64,000 nt of DNA from Sphingomonas aliaeris (GCF_016743815.1 NZ_CP061035.1:2544501-2608500); one strand, 5' to 3'. Positions 46,749 through 56,190 are shown, counted from the first letter of the stretch. The notes: generated from the sequence alone by a model not told the origin. Program-made: numbers and translations.

Positions 46749-48029
46749 GTGCGTAGCAATTTTGGAGCATTGGCAATCCTGGCGTGTCTCGGTGCGCCGG
46801 TAGTTGGCGCCGCGCAGGGTCCCGCGGCGACAACGGTGGCGAGGCCGACGGTCACGCTCGAAACCCCCGCCGATGCCGTCGCGCAGGATGCGGTGGAGTA
46901 TGCCAAACAGTTTTCCGTGCCGGTCGCAGTGGCGATCCAGCGGTTGGTGGCGCAGCAATCGAGCGTGCAGGTAACCGAGAAGATTGCCGACCAGTATCGC
47001 GACCGGCTGGCCGGGATCGCGATCGATCATGTTCCGGATTACCGCATCGTCGTACACCTGACGGGTGACGAGCCGGTTCGGGAGCGGCGCTTCAAGGCGG
47101 GGGACCTTACCGTTCCGGTCGTGTTCCAGACGGGCGCACGGGCGACGCGGGACCGGGTGGTGTGGGCGATGACCTGGCATCAGCGGGATATCCGCGCCGC
47201 CCTGCCCCGTCCTCCAGGAATCGGTCTGGACCCGCGCACCGGCGAACTCGTCGTCATCATCGGTCGGTCGTCGGTGCAGGACGACGGTGCTGCGTTGAAG
47301 GCGAAACTGGAAACGATCGCCGAAGTCCCGGTGCAGTTGCGCATCCTGAACCAGACCGACCGCAATCTGGAGGTAGCAGGCGGCGCGCGGATGGACGGGA
47401 TCAGTCCGGTCGACGGCAAGCGCTATATCTGCACATCCGGTTTCACGATCGGCGACGGGACGCGCACCGCGATCACCACCGCCGCGCATTGCCTCGACGG
47501 GATGAACTTTCGCGACACGAACCGCGACGTCGTGCCGCTGGATTTCGTCGGGCAATGGGGCTGGGGATATCGCGACGTGCAGATCCACGGCAGCACCGCC
47601 CCCCTGCCCCCGGCCATCTATACGGACACCGCCAAGACCCGGCTGCGCCCGATCACCGGCCAGCGGACACGCGCAGCGACGCGCGCGGGCGACTTCGTCT
47701 GCCACCGGGGCGAGCGGACGGGCTATAGCTGCGCCTTGGTCGAACTGACCGATTTCGCGCCTGCGGGCGATATCTGCGGCGGGGCGTGCCTGCCGACCTG
47801 GGTCACCGTGTCCGGCCCGACGTGCAAGGGCGGGGACAGCGGATCTCCGGTGTTCAGCGGGACGACCGCATTCGGCATCCTGAAAGGCGGCAGTTATCGC
47901 GGGGACGGATCGTGCGCCTTCTACTTCTACATGTCGGTCGATTATTTGCCGGTCGGCTGGTCCGTGCTGCATGCGGCGGCGGACGGCACCTATCCACCGA
48001 CGGTCGCGCCCCCTACATCCAGCCGATGA
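46749..48029 (+). CDS. Exported trypsin-like serine protease
   Basis: 426 residues with a signal peptide (MRSNFGALAILACLGAPVVG) from a GTG start, a pro-region (AIQRLVAQQSSVQVTEKIAD, VVHLTGDEPVRERRF, a streptogrisin-like pro-domain pattern), and a chymotrypsin-fold domain. The catalytic triad is visible: TTAAHC (His), YRDVQIHG (probable Asp) and CKGGDSGSPVFSG (Ser). Cysteines around the active site suggest disulfides. It is predicted to be secreted. It overlaps the NUDIX gene by ATGA. Confidence 0.88.
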   Translation: MRSNFGALAILACLGAPVVGAAQGPAATTVARPTVTLETPADAVAQDAVEYAKQFSVPVAVAIQRLVAQQSSVQVTEKIADQYRDRLAGIAIDHVPDYRIVVHLTGDEPVRERRFKAGDLTVPVVFQTGARATRDRVVWAMTWHQRDIRAALPRPPGIGLDPRTGELVVIIGRSSVQDDGAALKAKLETIAEVPVQLRILNQTDRNLEVAGGARMDGISPVDGKRYICTSGFTIGDGTRTAITTAAHCLDGMNFRDTNRDVVPLDFVGQWGWGYRDVQIHGSTAPLPPAIYTDTAKTRLRPITGQRTRAATRAGDFVCHRGERTGYSCALVELTDFAPAGDICGGACLPTWVTVSGPTCKGGDSGSPVFSGTTAFGILKGGSYRGDGSCAFYFYMSVDYLPVGWSVLHAAADGTYPPTVAPPTSSR

Positions 48030-48784
48030 CCGAGACACAGACGCCGATCCCAGCCGCTACCCTCGTCCTGTTTCGCGACCGGGCGGACGGCCCGCCCGAT
48101 CTGCTGCTGGTGGAACGCGCCAAGGCGATGGTCTTTGCGGGCGGCGCTCTGGTGTTTCCGGGCGGGCGGATCGATCCCGGCGACTATGTGCTGGCGGAGG
48201 CGATCGGCGATCCGCGAGACGATACCGCCGCGCGGATCGCCGCGATCCGCGAGACGCTGGAGGAGGTCGGCCTGCCCATCGGGCTGACACCCGTACCGGA
48301 TGCGGCAACGCTTGCGGCGGTGCGCTCCGCGCTGCACGCCGGGTCGTCCTTCGGTGAAGCGCTCGCGGCGCACGGTCTGGGGCTCGACCTCTACGCGCTG
48401 GTCCCGTTCGCGCGCTGGCTGCCGGCGCATGCGCATATGCGGATCTTCGACACGCTGTTCTACCTCGCCCGCCTGCCGGTCGACGCACCGGAAGCGGAGG
48501 TCGATGCGACGGAGAATGTGCGGCTGACCTGGTCGTCTGCGCAGGGGATACTCGACGCGGCGGATGCGGGCGAAGCGCACATCATCTTCCCGACGCGGCG
48601 CAACCTCGAACGGTTGGCACGGTTCGGCGACTTCGACGAGGCGGTGGCGGACGCAAGGCGGCACGACATCCGTGCGGTCACCCCGTGGGTCGAGCAAAGG
48701 GATGGCGTCGACCATCTCTGTATCCCGACCGATCTTGGCTATCCGGTCACGTCGGAGGCGATGAAGAGCGCGATGCGCGGCTGA
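48026..48784 (+). CDS. NUDIX hydrolase (NUDT19-like)
   Basis: 252 residues. The Nudix box is split by an insertion, as in the NUDT19-like group: GGALVFPGGRIDPGDYVLAE, then AARIAAIRETLEEVGLPIGL, which keeps the catalytic RExxEExG. Members cleave acyl-CoA or other nucleoside-diphosphate compounds; the substrate here is unknown. The ATG at 48026 overlaps the protease stop and its own stop overlaps the next start, so three genes are coupled although their products act in different compartments. Confidence 0.88.
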   Translation: MTETQTPIPAATLVLFRDRADGPPDLLLVERAKAMVFAGGALVFPGGRIDPGDYVLAEAIGDPRDDTAARIAAIRETLEEVGLPIGLTPVPDAATLAAVRSALHAGSSFGEALAAHGLGLDLYALVPFARWLPAHAHMRIFDTLFYLARLPVDAPEAEVDATENVRLTWSSAQGILDAADAGEAHIIFPTRRNLERLARFGDFDEAVADARRHDIRAVTPWVEQRDGVDHLCIPTDLGYPVTSEAMKSAMRG

Positions 48785-49513
48785 TGCGCGCCGTGCGCCG
48801 TATCGTCGGCTGGGTGGTGGTGTTGGCAGCGGTCGCGATCGCTGCCGTGTTGCTGTTCGCATTGTCGCGCGGCCGGCCGCAGGATCTTCCGTGGACACCG
48901 CTCGACCTGTCGCAACCCGTCGGCATGTTCACCGGGCGGAAGCTGATTGGGCTGACGCAGGATTTCCCCGAAATGCCGCAGGCTGCTCGATCGCGCTGGG
49001 GTGAATTATACCGTCCTGCCGCGCGTCAGTTCGGGCCAGTGCGGCTATGCCGATGGGGTTCGGCTGACTGCTGGCGGCGCACGGCGATTAGCGTTGTCGC
49101 CCGCCAATCTCGGCATGGCATGCCCGGTCGCGGCGGCGATTTCGGTGTGGGAATGGGAAGTCGTGCAACCGGCGGCGCGACGATATTTCGGGCAGCGCGT
49201 GGTCGCGATCGAGCATCTGGGCAGCTATAACTGCCGACGCATGTATGGCCGGACGCAAGGCGATTTCAGCGAACACGCCACCGCCGACGCGATCGATGTG
49301 GCCGGGTTTCGGCTGGAAGATGGAACGCGGGTGAGCATTATCGCCGACTGGAAGGATAGTGGCGACAAGGGCACGTTCCTGCGCACGGTGCGCAATGGCG
49401 CATGCGACCTGTATGCCACCGTGCTTAGCCCCGAATACAATGCCGCGCACCGCGATCACCTGCATCTCGATCAGGCGGAACGTGGCCAGATGGGCTGGCG
49501 GGCATGCCGATGA
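48784..49513 (+). CDS. Extensin-like membrane-anchored protein, with a single-base frameshift at 48966-48973
   Basis: About 242 residues once one base is removed. The N-terminal helix (IVGWVVVLAAVAIAAVLLFA) anchors it to the inner membrane. The frame breaks in FPE, where an extra C (CCCC run at 48966-48969) or an extra A (48971-48973) shifts it; the next frame restores CRRLLDRAGVNYTVLPRVSS. Then come CGYADGVRL, MACPVAAAISVWEWEVVQPA, SYNCRR and the zinc-peptidase-like HATADAIDVAGFRLEDG and HRDHLHLD, resembling M15-type D,D-peptidases. It is the extensin-like C-terminal family, probably acting on the cell wall. Confidence 0.82.
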
Positions 49514-49552
49514 TCGCGCCCCCACGCGATCATCCGTTGCCCGCCCGTCCGA

Positions 49553-50104
49553 TCAGTGCGGCAGCGCGGTCGCGTCGACCTTTTCGACCCATTTGGGAAA
49601 GAATGCCGGTGCTCGGTTCGACCAGCCGGATGCGGTCGCCGCGGCTTCGCTGATCGACTGCAGCAACTTGCGGCGCAGATCGGGATGGAGATGCGGCAGC
49701 GCCGCCGACGAGCAGAATGCCGCCGGCAACCACGGACGGACGTCCGCGCCGATCAACCGTTCGTAGAGGAAGCGATAGGCGGAAAAGGTCGTCAGCCGCC
49801 CCTGCCCCAGATCGAAGGCGGTAACCGTCATCAACGGGGCCAGGAACGGCTCGACCGAGTCCAGCCCGCTATCGTCGGGCACCGTTGCGCGAATGTCGGG
49901 AAGGCGTGTGTAGAGCCGGGCCTGCGCGCGGATGCTCGCCGCCTCGACAACATCGCGCGACCAACGCGTCATCGCATCGTCACGGTCCAGCCCGATGTCC
50001 AGCGAACGCCGCACGTAGCGCTGCGTTGCCGCCGGAAAGCTCGCAAATTCCTTCATTTCCGCCAGGGACATCGCCCCGTTGGCCTGTTTCATTCTGGAAG
50101 CCAT
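49553..50104 (-). CDS. Hypothetical protein, no recognised domain
   Basis: 183 residues: ALPHLHPDLRRKLLQSISEA, AAATASGWSNRAPAFFPKWV, and a basic N-terminal half (RYVRRSLDIGLDRDDAMTRW). It looks soluble and alpha-helical with no signal peptide. I do not recognise a family. The ATG at 50104 follows a GGGGTG ribosome-binding stretch. It lies alone between the extensin-like gene and a 268-base gap in which I see only a terminator. Confidence 0.6.
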   Translation of the reverse strand: MASRMKQANGAMSLAEMKEFASFPAATQRYVRRSLDIGLDRDDAMTRWSRDVVEAASIRAQARLYTRLPDIRATVPDDSGLDSVEPFLAPLMTVTAFDLGQGRLTTFSAYRFLYERLIGADVRPWLPAAFCSSAALPHLHPDLRRKLLQSISEAAATASGWSNRAPAFFPKWVEKVDATALPH

Positions 50105-50315
50105 ATCGTCACCCCACCCCGCTATCGTGGAACCGAGTCTCTACCGTACCGATCATGCGCCATGTTGGTTAACGCATTCCTTAACGCGTTTTCGGGCCGG
50201 TAATGGCAAGGCATCACAGAATGTTGTGCAGTGCAACACGGGTTGCGACGAATGGAGGGGATCGGGCAAACGATAGACCGGGTATCTGGGCCAAGCGCTT
50301 TTGCTTATGGACATC

Positions 50316-50346
50316 AAAAAGGCCCGCCCCCTGCCGGGGACGGGCC
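50316..50346 (-). terminator. Rho-independent terminator for the 50373 gene
   Basis: GGCCCGCCCC at 50321-50330 pairs with GGGGACGGGCC near 50336-50346 (GGCCCG/CGGGCC outer stem); AAAAA at 50316-50320 becomes the T run on the minus strand. Confidence 0.8.
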
Positions 50347-50372
50347 ATCTTCGATCGAGTAACAGGATCGTT

Positions 50373-50663
50373 TCAGCGATCCGCCTTCAGCGCGGCCTCG
50401 GCGTCTGCGTCATAGCCTGACGACTCGGCTGGCTTGGTGTTATGGATCGGCTGGGTCGCGGATGGCGGGTCCGATGCATCCATCGACTCGTCCAGCCCGG
50501 CATCCAGCCGCGCCTCGCTGTTTTCCGGATCACGCTCCAGCCGCTCGGCGATCGACTTGTCCTGGCCGGCATCCTGACGCGGATCCCGCCCGCCCTTGGC
50601 GTCGTCCTCGCTCGGTGCAACCGACAGGCTGTCCAGCGCCCTTTCGTCGATACTGTTCGTCAT
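50373..50663 (-). CDS. Acidic hydrophilic small protein, probable general-stress gene
   Basis: 96 residues, strongly hydrophilic and acidic: MTNSIDERALDSLSVAPSED, ERLERDPENSEARLDAGLDE, ending YDADAEAALKADR. It has no hydrophobic core and is probably largely disordered. I recognise no family. The ATG at 50663 is chosen because a perfect EcfG promoter lies 33 bases upstream; the frame continues further upstream without protein-like sequence. Confidence 0.7.
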   Translation of the reverse strand: MTNSIDERALDSLSVAPSEDDAKGGRDPRQDAGQDKSIAERLERDPENSEARLDAGLDESMDASDPPSATQPIHNTKPAESSGYDADAEAALKADR

Positions 50664-50695
50664 CGCCAATCCTCTCAAGGCTGTTCCGCTAGTAG

Positions 50696-50720
50696 AACGA
50701 AGCCGTACCCAAGGCGTTCC
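50696..50720 (-). promoter_or_regulatory. EcfG-type general stress promoter (GGAAC-N16-CGTT)
   Basis: On the minus strand GGAAC (50720-50716) and CGTT (50699-50696) are separated by exactly 16 bases. The -10 element ends 33 bases before the ATG at 50663. This is a perfect consensus match. Confidence 0.7.
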
Positions 50721-50751
50721 GCGCGTCGGCCGGTCCAAGGACTGATCCGGA

Positions 50752-51531
50752 TCAATCCAGCCGTTTAACAACGACTTTCTGATGGTTCATCCATGCGGTG
50801 CCGAAGACCGTCATGAAGGCGATGTCGGTAGCATCGCGACCGACCGCGACGCGCGCAAGGTCGCCACAGGCCGCCATCCCGGTCGCATCGATCAGATGCC
50901 AGCCGCCGTCCAGCCAGACTTCCGCCACCGCGTGGAAATCGGGCGGATCGACGCCGGGCGCGTAGGCGGCGACGCAGCGGGCGGGAATGCCCCCGGCGCG
51001 GGCAAGCGCGACGACGAGATGCGCGTAATCCCGGCAGACGCCGCGCCGGTCGGCAAAGGTACGCAGCGCGGTCGTCTCGCCCGCGCTGGAGCCCGATTTG
51101 TACGTCAGGTTCCCCTGCACCCATTTCCCGATCGCGGCCGCGAGCGCGCCGCCAGTCAGGTCACCGAATTCGGCGTGCACGAAGCCCTCGAACCGGTCGG
51201 ATTCGCAGTAACGGCTGGGCATCAGATACGGCACCGCGTCGCCAGGCAATTGCCACAACGGCGTCGCGGGCAGTTCCGCAAAGTCGATCGACGCGCGGTC
51301 GATCGCGACGATCGCGTTGTATTCGACGCGGAAATGCCCGGTGCCGCGCGCCCAGGTCCGCTGCCCGATCGCATCCTCGCCAGGCACCGCGCGGATCGGG
51401 TCGGCCGAAAAGACGCGCATGTCCTGGTGTTCCAGATGCTGGTCGACCATCGCCGCAGCCTCGACCTGCAACAGGATCTCGGCGCTGTCGTCGATATTAT
51501 AGTCGAGCGTCACGTCGATCGACAGGCGCAT
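50752..51531 (-). CDS. Transglutaminase-like cysteine protease family protein
   Basis: 259 residues. The N-terminal half is a beta-rich domain (MRLSIDVTLDYNIDDSAEIL, typical of the bacterial transglutaminase-like N-terminal region). The C-terminal half has the catalytic triad: FADRRGVCRDYAHLVVALAR (Cys), PPDFHAVAEVWLDGGWHLID (His) and DATG (Asp). These proteins are predicted to be cytoplasmic proteases or protein cross-linkers; no signal peptide is seen. It follows the BI-1 gene after a terminator, so it probably has its own promoter. Confidence 0.88.
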   Translation of the reverse strand: MRLSIDVTLDYNIDDSAEILLQVEAAAMVDQHLEHQDMRVFSADPIRAVPGEDAIGQRTWARGTGHFRVEYNAIVAIDRASIDFAELPATPLWQLPGDAVPYLMPSRYCESDRFEGFVHAEFGDLTGGALAAAIGKWVQGNLTYKSGSSAGETTALRTFADRRGVCRDYAHLVVALARAGGIPARCVAAYAPGVDPPDFHAVAEVWLDGGWHLIDATGMAACGDLARVAVGRDATDIAFMTVFGTAWMNHQKVVVKRLD

Positions 51532-51605
51532 GGGTATTCCTCAGGATTTGAGATGGTAACGGAGACGGAGAGACCGCGCACCGGCTCCGGCCGCGGGCAA
51601 AAGAA

Positions 51606-51635
51606 AAGGCCCGGCAGGTCTCCCTGCCGGGCCTT
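51606..51635 (-). terminator. Rho-independent terminator after the BI-1 family gene
   Basis: AAGGCCCGGCAGG at 51606-51618 pairs perfectly with CCTGCCGGGCCTT at 51623-51635; the AAAA at 51604-51607 gives a T run on the minus strand. It lies 23 bases beyond the stop of the gene at 51659. Confidence 0.85.
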
Positions 51636-51658
51636 CGCCATAAGACCTGTACTGCGAC

Positions 51659-52396
<738 letters not shown>

Positions 52397-52602
52397 TGCG
52401 AAGTAACTCCTTTGCCCGGCTCTATGCCGGATACGTGGAATATCGGCCTGAGGACGGCAGTTTTCAAGCGAATTGGGGTGAAATGGCGGAAGCAACATTT
52501 CGTTACATTCCGGCGGTCACTTGGCGCGAACGTACGCCGCCGTAACCGCCGTCACCTATTGGCGATTTCCCCCGCGACTGAGTTCGACAGGCCAGCAGGC
52601 GC

Positions 52603-53139
52603 TCAGGCCGCGGTGAACACACCGCAAGCGATCCGGCCACCGCTATTGCCGGAAGGATCGGTCATCAGATCGTCCGGCCCGGCATGCACCACCATCGCCC
52701 CGCCATCGGCGTCGAGCAATCCGGCCATCGTCGCGCCCGGCACCGTGATGCCGATCGTCCCGCGGCCGTCCGTCCCGATGATCAAGTTCGGAAGATCGCC
52801 CTCATGCGGCCCCTGCGGGTTCATCGATCCGTGCTTCATCGATGTCGGATTCCAGTGCGGCCCCGCCGTCGCGAAGTCCGGTGCATCGCACCGACCGGTC
52901 GTGTGGACATGCGCGCCATGCGTCCCGGCGGGCATGTTCTTCACATCGACGGTGAAGCGCAGCCCGCCCGCAACCTCGCTGGCGGTCGCCGTGCCGACGT
53001 CCGCGCCGGTCGCGGTCCGCAGCATCGCACTCGCCCGCGCACCGCCCGCAACGGGTGCGCCGACCGCCATGTCGCTCTTGTCGCACGCGGAGAGTGCCAA
53101 TGTCGTCAACGCCGCCCCTGCGATCAATATCGTACGCAT
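52603..53139 (-). CDS. Copper/zinc superoxide dismutase lipoprotein
   Basis: 178 residues. A lipoprotein signal (RTILIAGAALTTLALSACDK, lipobox LSAC) anchors it to a membrane facing the periplasm. All metal ligands can be followed: GTHGAHVHTTGRC (two His), GPHWNP (bridging His), PHEGDLPNL (His and Asp), MVVHAGPDD (His), plus the disulfide Cys pair (RCDAPDF and GGRIACGV). It therefore should be an active SodC that dismutes superoxide. The ATG at 53139 begins the signal peptide. Confidence 0.92.
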   Translation of the reverse strand: MRTILIAGAALTTLALSACDKSDMAVGAPVAGGARASAMLRTATGADVGTATASEVAGGLRFTVDVKNMPAGTHGAHVHTTGRCDAPDFATAGPHWNPTSMKHGSMNPQGPHEGDLPNLIIGTDGRGTIGITVPGATMAGLLDADGGAMVVHAGPDDLMTDPSGNSGGRIACGVFTAA

Positions 53140-53221
53140 GCTCAATCTCCCTGATCTGTATCGGTTGGCGAACATTCGTAGCGGTGCGCGGGTTCCACCG
53201 AACCTCCGCCCAGGTGCGGGA

Positions 53222-54625
53222 TCAGTCGCCGGTCAGGATCCGATCCACCAACTGCTTCACGGTCGGCACGAACCCGTTCGAATAGAACGGATCCTTCTTG
53301 AAATTATACGCCCCATGACCCGCGAACATCAGATTCTCGTCGGTCGGCCCACCATGCGCGATATCCTGCAACGTCTTCTGGATGCAGAAACTGCGCGGAT
53401 CGGCGAGGCGCCCGGTCGAGTTCGTCTCGCTATCGGCCCAGGATGAGAAGGCACACTGGCTGAGGCAACCCATGCAATCCGCCTGATCCTTGCGGATCAC
53501 GCCCTTCTCCTCCGGCGAAACGAAGACGAGCGTGTTGTCCGGCGTCTTCAGCGCATCGGTATGCCCTTCGCCGAACCATTGGCGCGCGCGCAGCAGATCG
53601 TTGCGCGTGACCCAGAAGTTCTTGCCCTTCACGCCCACGTCCAGCTGGAAGACATGGTCGCCGGCTTCCTGCGTCGAGAATGCGATCTGGCGTTCGGAGC
53701 GGGCCTCCAACTGGCGGAGGAACGGGTTCTTGACCGCGCTCGAATAGAAACCGGTCGGGCTGAAGCGATGCAGCAGCACCTCGCCCGGCTCGATGTTCAT
53801 CAGCTTGCTCTTCCACCCCTCGGGGATCGGGCTCTCCTGCGTCAGCAACGGACGCGTGCCGAACTGGAATGCGATCGCGCCCAGTTCCGGATTGTCGATC
53901 CAATTGTCCCAGTCGCGCAGGAACCATACGCCGCCCGCCATCACGATCGGAACGTCGTCGGAAATGCCGCCCTCGCGCATGACGTCGCGCAATTCCTTCA
54001 CGCGCGGATAGGGATCCTGCGGCTTCAACGGGTCTTCGGCGTTGGACAGGCCGTTATGCCCGCCGGCGAGCCACGGATCCTCGTAGACCACGGCGGACAG
54101 ATACTCGGCCGCCTTCGAATAGGCCCGCTTCCACAATGCGCGGAACGCACGGCCGGAGCTGACGATCGGCAGATAGGTGACGTTGTAGGAGGCGGCGATC
54201 TCGCTCAGCTTGTACGGCATGCCCGCGCCACAGGTGACGCCCGCAACCTTGCCCTTGGTGCGCTCCAGCACGCCATGCAGGATGCGCTGCGCACCGCCCA
54301 TTTCCCACAAAACGTTGATGTTGACGGCGCCCTTGCCGTCGGAAATCTCATACGCTTTCTCGACCTGCTGCACCGCGCCTTCGATGGCATAGTCGATCAG
54401 TTCTTCATGCCGTTCCCGGCGCGTCAGTGCCTTGTAGACCTGCGGGATGATCTTGCCTTCGGGATCGTAGCTGTCGGCATTGACCGCCGATACGGTGCCG
54501 ATCCCGCCCGCCGCCGCCCACGCCCCGGCCGAGGCGTGATTGGTCGCGGCGACGCCCTTGCCGCCTTCGACGATCGGCCAGACTTCGCGGCCGTTATAGA
54601 CGATGGGCTTCAGACCTTTGAACAC
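53222..54625 (-). CDS. Nitronate monooxygenase family FMN enzyme with a Cys-rich C-terminal extension
   Basis: 467 residues of the 2-nitropropane dioxygenase / FabK-like TIM-barrel family: GVAATNHASAGAWAAAGGIG, GVTCGAGMPYKLSEIAA, DVPIVMAGGVWFLRDWDNWI, LGAIAFQFGTRPLLTQESPI. The C-terminal ~90 residues carry DCMGCLSQCAFSSW and SFCIQKTL, a CxxCxxxC-plus-C pattern that could bind an Fe-S cluster or zinc. The start is a GTG at 54625 with GGAGA five bases upstream; a TTG just before it sits too close to that ribosome-binding site. Confidence 0.85.
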   Translation of the reverse strand: MFKGLKPIVYNGREVWPIVEGGKGVAATNHASAGAWAAAGGIGTVSAVNADSYDPEGKIIPQVYKALTRRERHEELIDYAIEGAVQQVEKAYEISDGKGAVNINVLWEMGGAQRILHGVLERTKGKVAGVTCGAGMPYKLSEIAASYNVTYLPIVSSGRAFRALWKRAYSKAAEYLSAVVYEDPWLAGGHNGLSNAEDPLKPQDPYPRVKELRDVMREGGISDDVPIVMAGGVWFLRDWDNWIDNPELGAIAFQFGTRPLLTQESPIPEGWKSKLMNIEPGEVLLHRFSPTGFYSSAVKNPFLRQLEARSERQIAFSTQEAGDHVFQLDVGVKGKNFWVTRNDLLRARQWFGEGHTDALKTPDNTLVFVSPEEKGVIRKDQADCMGCLSQCAFSSWADSETNSTGRLADPRSFCIQKTLQDIAHGGPTDENLMFAGHGAYNFKKDPFYSNGFVPTVKQLVDRILTGD

Positions 54626-54691
54626 CAAATTCTCCGGATTAACATACGTTCGATATAGCCAAAGGATGCCTGCGCGCGAGCGAATTACGAC

Positions 54692-55828
54692 TCAAACAAG
54701 GCAATCGGGCCGCCCCATCGCAGCTTCGTACAGCTTCGCATAGCGTGCGATCATGATTCCCTCGTCATATTCCGCTACGGCTTTGGCGCGGTTCGCGGTC
54801 CCGATACTTGCCCGAAGCGTGGCGTCGCGCGCAAGCGTCTCGATTGCGTCGCGCAACGGCACTTCCCCCTTCAATCGCGGAATGAAGTCCGCATTTTCAG
54901 GCGATACCATGTACGGCACGTCGCCCACCGCCGGGGCGACGATCGGCAGACCGGCGGCCATGCCTTCGATGACGGAAATCGGGAACTGTTCGCTTTTCGA
55001 CGACATCGCCATGATGTCGAACAGGCCGACGAATGTGTGCGGTTCGGGCAGGAAGCCGGGCAGCAGCACCTTGTCGGCGATGCCCATATTCTCCGCCGTA
55101 TCGGTAATCCGTTCGCGCTCCGGCCCCTCGCCGACGATCACCAGCCGCACGCGCGACGAACATCCGCCGACCGCACGGACCAGCATCGGCAGGTCCTTCA
55201 CGTCGCGCAGGCCCGCCAGCGTGCCGACGACGATCTCGCCGGGCTTGCGTCGGAAACCGGGGATCGCCTTCGGATCGCATTTGTCGGCATAGGCCTGCGT
55301 CGCGATGCCGTTGACGATCCGGTGAACGCGCGCGTCAGGCTGTCTCCAGATGTCGAGCGCGATGCGGTGCAGCACCTCCGATGGCACCGCCAGCGCATGC
55401 GCCGCGGACAAGGCGAAGCGACGATAGTAATTCCGCTCGCGCTTCAGACCGGTGGCTTCGTCCGAGTTGAACCCGTCCTCGTGATGCACGAGCGGCGGCG
55501 TGTCCTTGCCGAACACGCGTTTCGCCATCACGCCGTCGATCGCGCCCCAATTGTACGTCAGCACCAGATCGAACCGCCGCATGTACCGCGCAATGGCCTC
55601 GAACCGCGCGACGGACGGGCGCCCGGTCAGCGGCGGCGGATCCTGCGCGATCTCGTACCGCGTGGTGCGAGCGATGGCGTCGCGTGCGCTCAGCTGGTCC
55701 GGCATGCCCGATACGATCGTGTGCCGGGCGCGATCGCCGAACGCGTTCATCAGCCGGACGGCGCGCGCTTCCTTGCCGCCCAAGTTGAACGTCGAATGCA
55801 GGTGGAGGATATTGACGGGCTGGGCCAT
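54692..55828 (-). CDS. GT4-family glycosyltransferase
   Basis: 378 residues of the GT-B fold. The N-terminal acceptor domain begins VNILHLHSTFNLGGKEARAV; the C-terminal donor domain has VVGTLAGLRDVKDLPMLVRA, RLVIVGEGPERERITDTAEN and the signature SEQFPISVIEGMAAGLPIVA with its catalytic-type Glu. The acceptor sugar is unknown; members build polysaccharide or glycolipid. The ATG at 55828 is chosen because homologs start near MAQPVNILHLHS; an in-frame ATG at 55864 is possible. Confidence 0.88.
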   Translation of the reverse strand: MAQPVNILHLHSTFNLGGKEARAVRLMNAFGDRARHTIVSGMPDQLSARDAIARTTRYEIAQDPPPLTGRPSVARFEAIARYMRRFDLVLTYNWGAIDGVMAKRVFGKDTPPLVHHEDGFNSDEATGLKRERNYYRRFALSAAHALAVPSEVLHRIALDIWRQPDARVHRIVNGIATQAYADKCDPKAIPGFRRKPGEIVVGTLAGLRDVKDLPMLVRAVGGCSSRVRLVIVGEGPERERITDTAENMGIADKVLLPGFLPEPHTFVGLFDIMAMSSKSEQFPISVIEGMAAGLPIVAPAVGDVPYMVSPENADFIPRLKGEVPLRDAIETLARDATLRASIGTANRAKAVAEYDEGIMIARYAKLYEAAMGRPDCLV

Positions 55829-55884
55829 GTGGCGTGGATTAGCGCTGAAATACGTGCCGGTCATGCGCGGATTGCGGGGACATG

Positions 55885-55916
55885 AAAAAGCCGCCGCGGA
55901 GAGGCTCCGCGGCGGC
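55885..55916 (-). terminator. Rho-independent terminator after csbD
   Basis: GCCGCCGCGGA at 55890-55900 pairs perfectly with TCCGCGGCGGC at 55906-55916; the AAAAA at 55885-55889 gives the T run on the minus strand. It lies 25 bases beyond the csbD stop. Confidence 0.85.
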
Positions 55917-55940
55917 TCGTTCTTGTGGGTAGGAAAGACC

Positions 55941-56120
55941 TTAGAGGTCGTTCAGCTTGCCCTTGACGTCGCCCTTGACGTCCTGCGCGCTGCCCTTCAG
56001 CTGCTGCGCCTTGCCTTCGGCTTCCAGCTCGGTGTTGTCGGTCGCGTCGCCGTACAATTCCTTCGCCTTGCCTGCGATCTTGTTGCCTGCTGCGTCGAGC
56101 TTATCGGTGAACTCACCCAT
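55941..56120 (-). CDS. CsbD-family stress protein
   Basis: 59 residues: MGEFTDKLDAAGNKIAGKAK, ELYGDATDNTELEAEGKAQQ, LKGSAQDVKGDVKGKLNDL. This is the CsbD fold of small, highly charged four-helix proteins induced by general stress; their molecular role is unknown. AGGAG lies upstream of the ATG. A near-consensus EcfG promoter lies 46-70 bases upstream and a strong terminator follows, so it is a one-gene unit. Confidence 0.93.
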   Translation of the reverse strand: MGEFTDKLDAAGNKIAGKAKELYGDATDNTELEAEGKAQQLKGSAQDVKGDVKGKLNDL

Positions 56121-56165
56121 CTGAAATCTCCTGTGGCGACCGCCTCATGGTCGTCTGGCTGGAAT

Positions 56166-56190
56166 AACCCGGGATAGGAAAATGGGTTCC
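56166..56190 (-). promoter_or_regulatory. Near-consensus EcfG-type promoter before csbD
   Basis: On the minus strand GGAAC (56190-56186), 16 bases, then GGTT (56169-56166), one base off the CGTT consensus. Correct orientation and spacing before a stress-type gene support the call. Confidence 0.5.

Noticed and set aside
53163..53216. EcfG promoter before the SodC-like gene
   Set aside because: The best arrangement is GGAAC-N17-TGTT, too far from consensus to claim.
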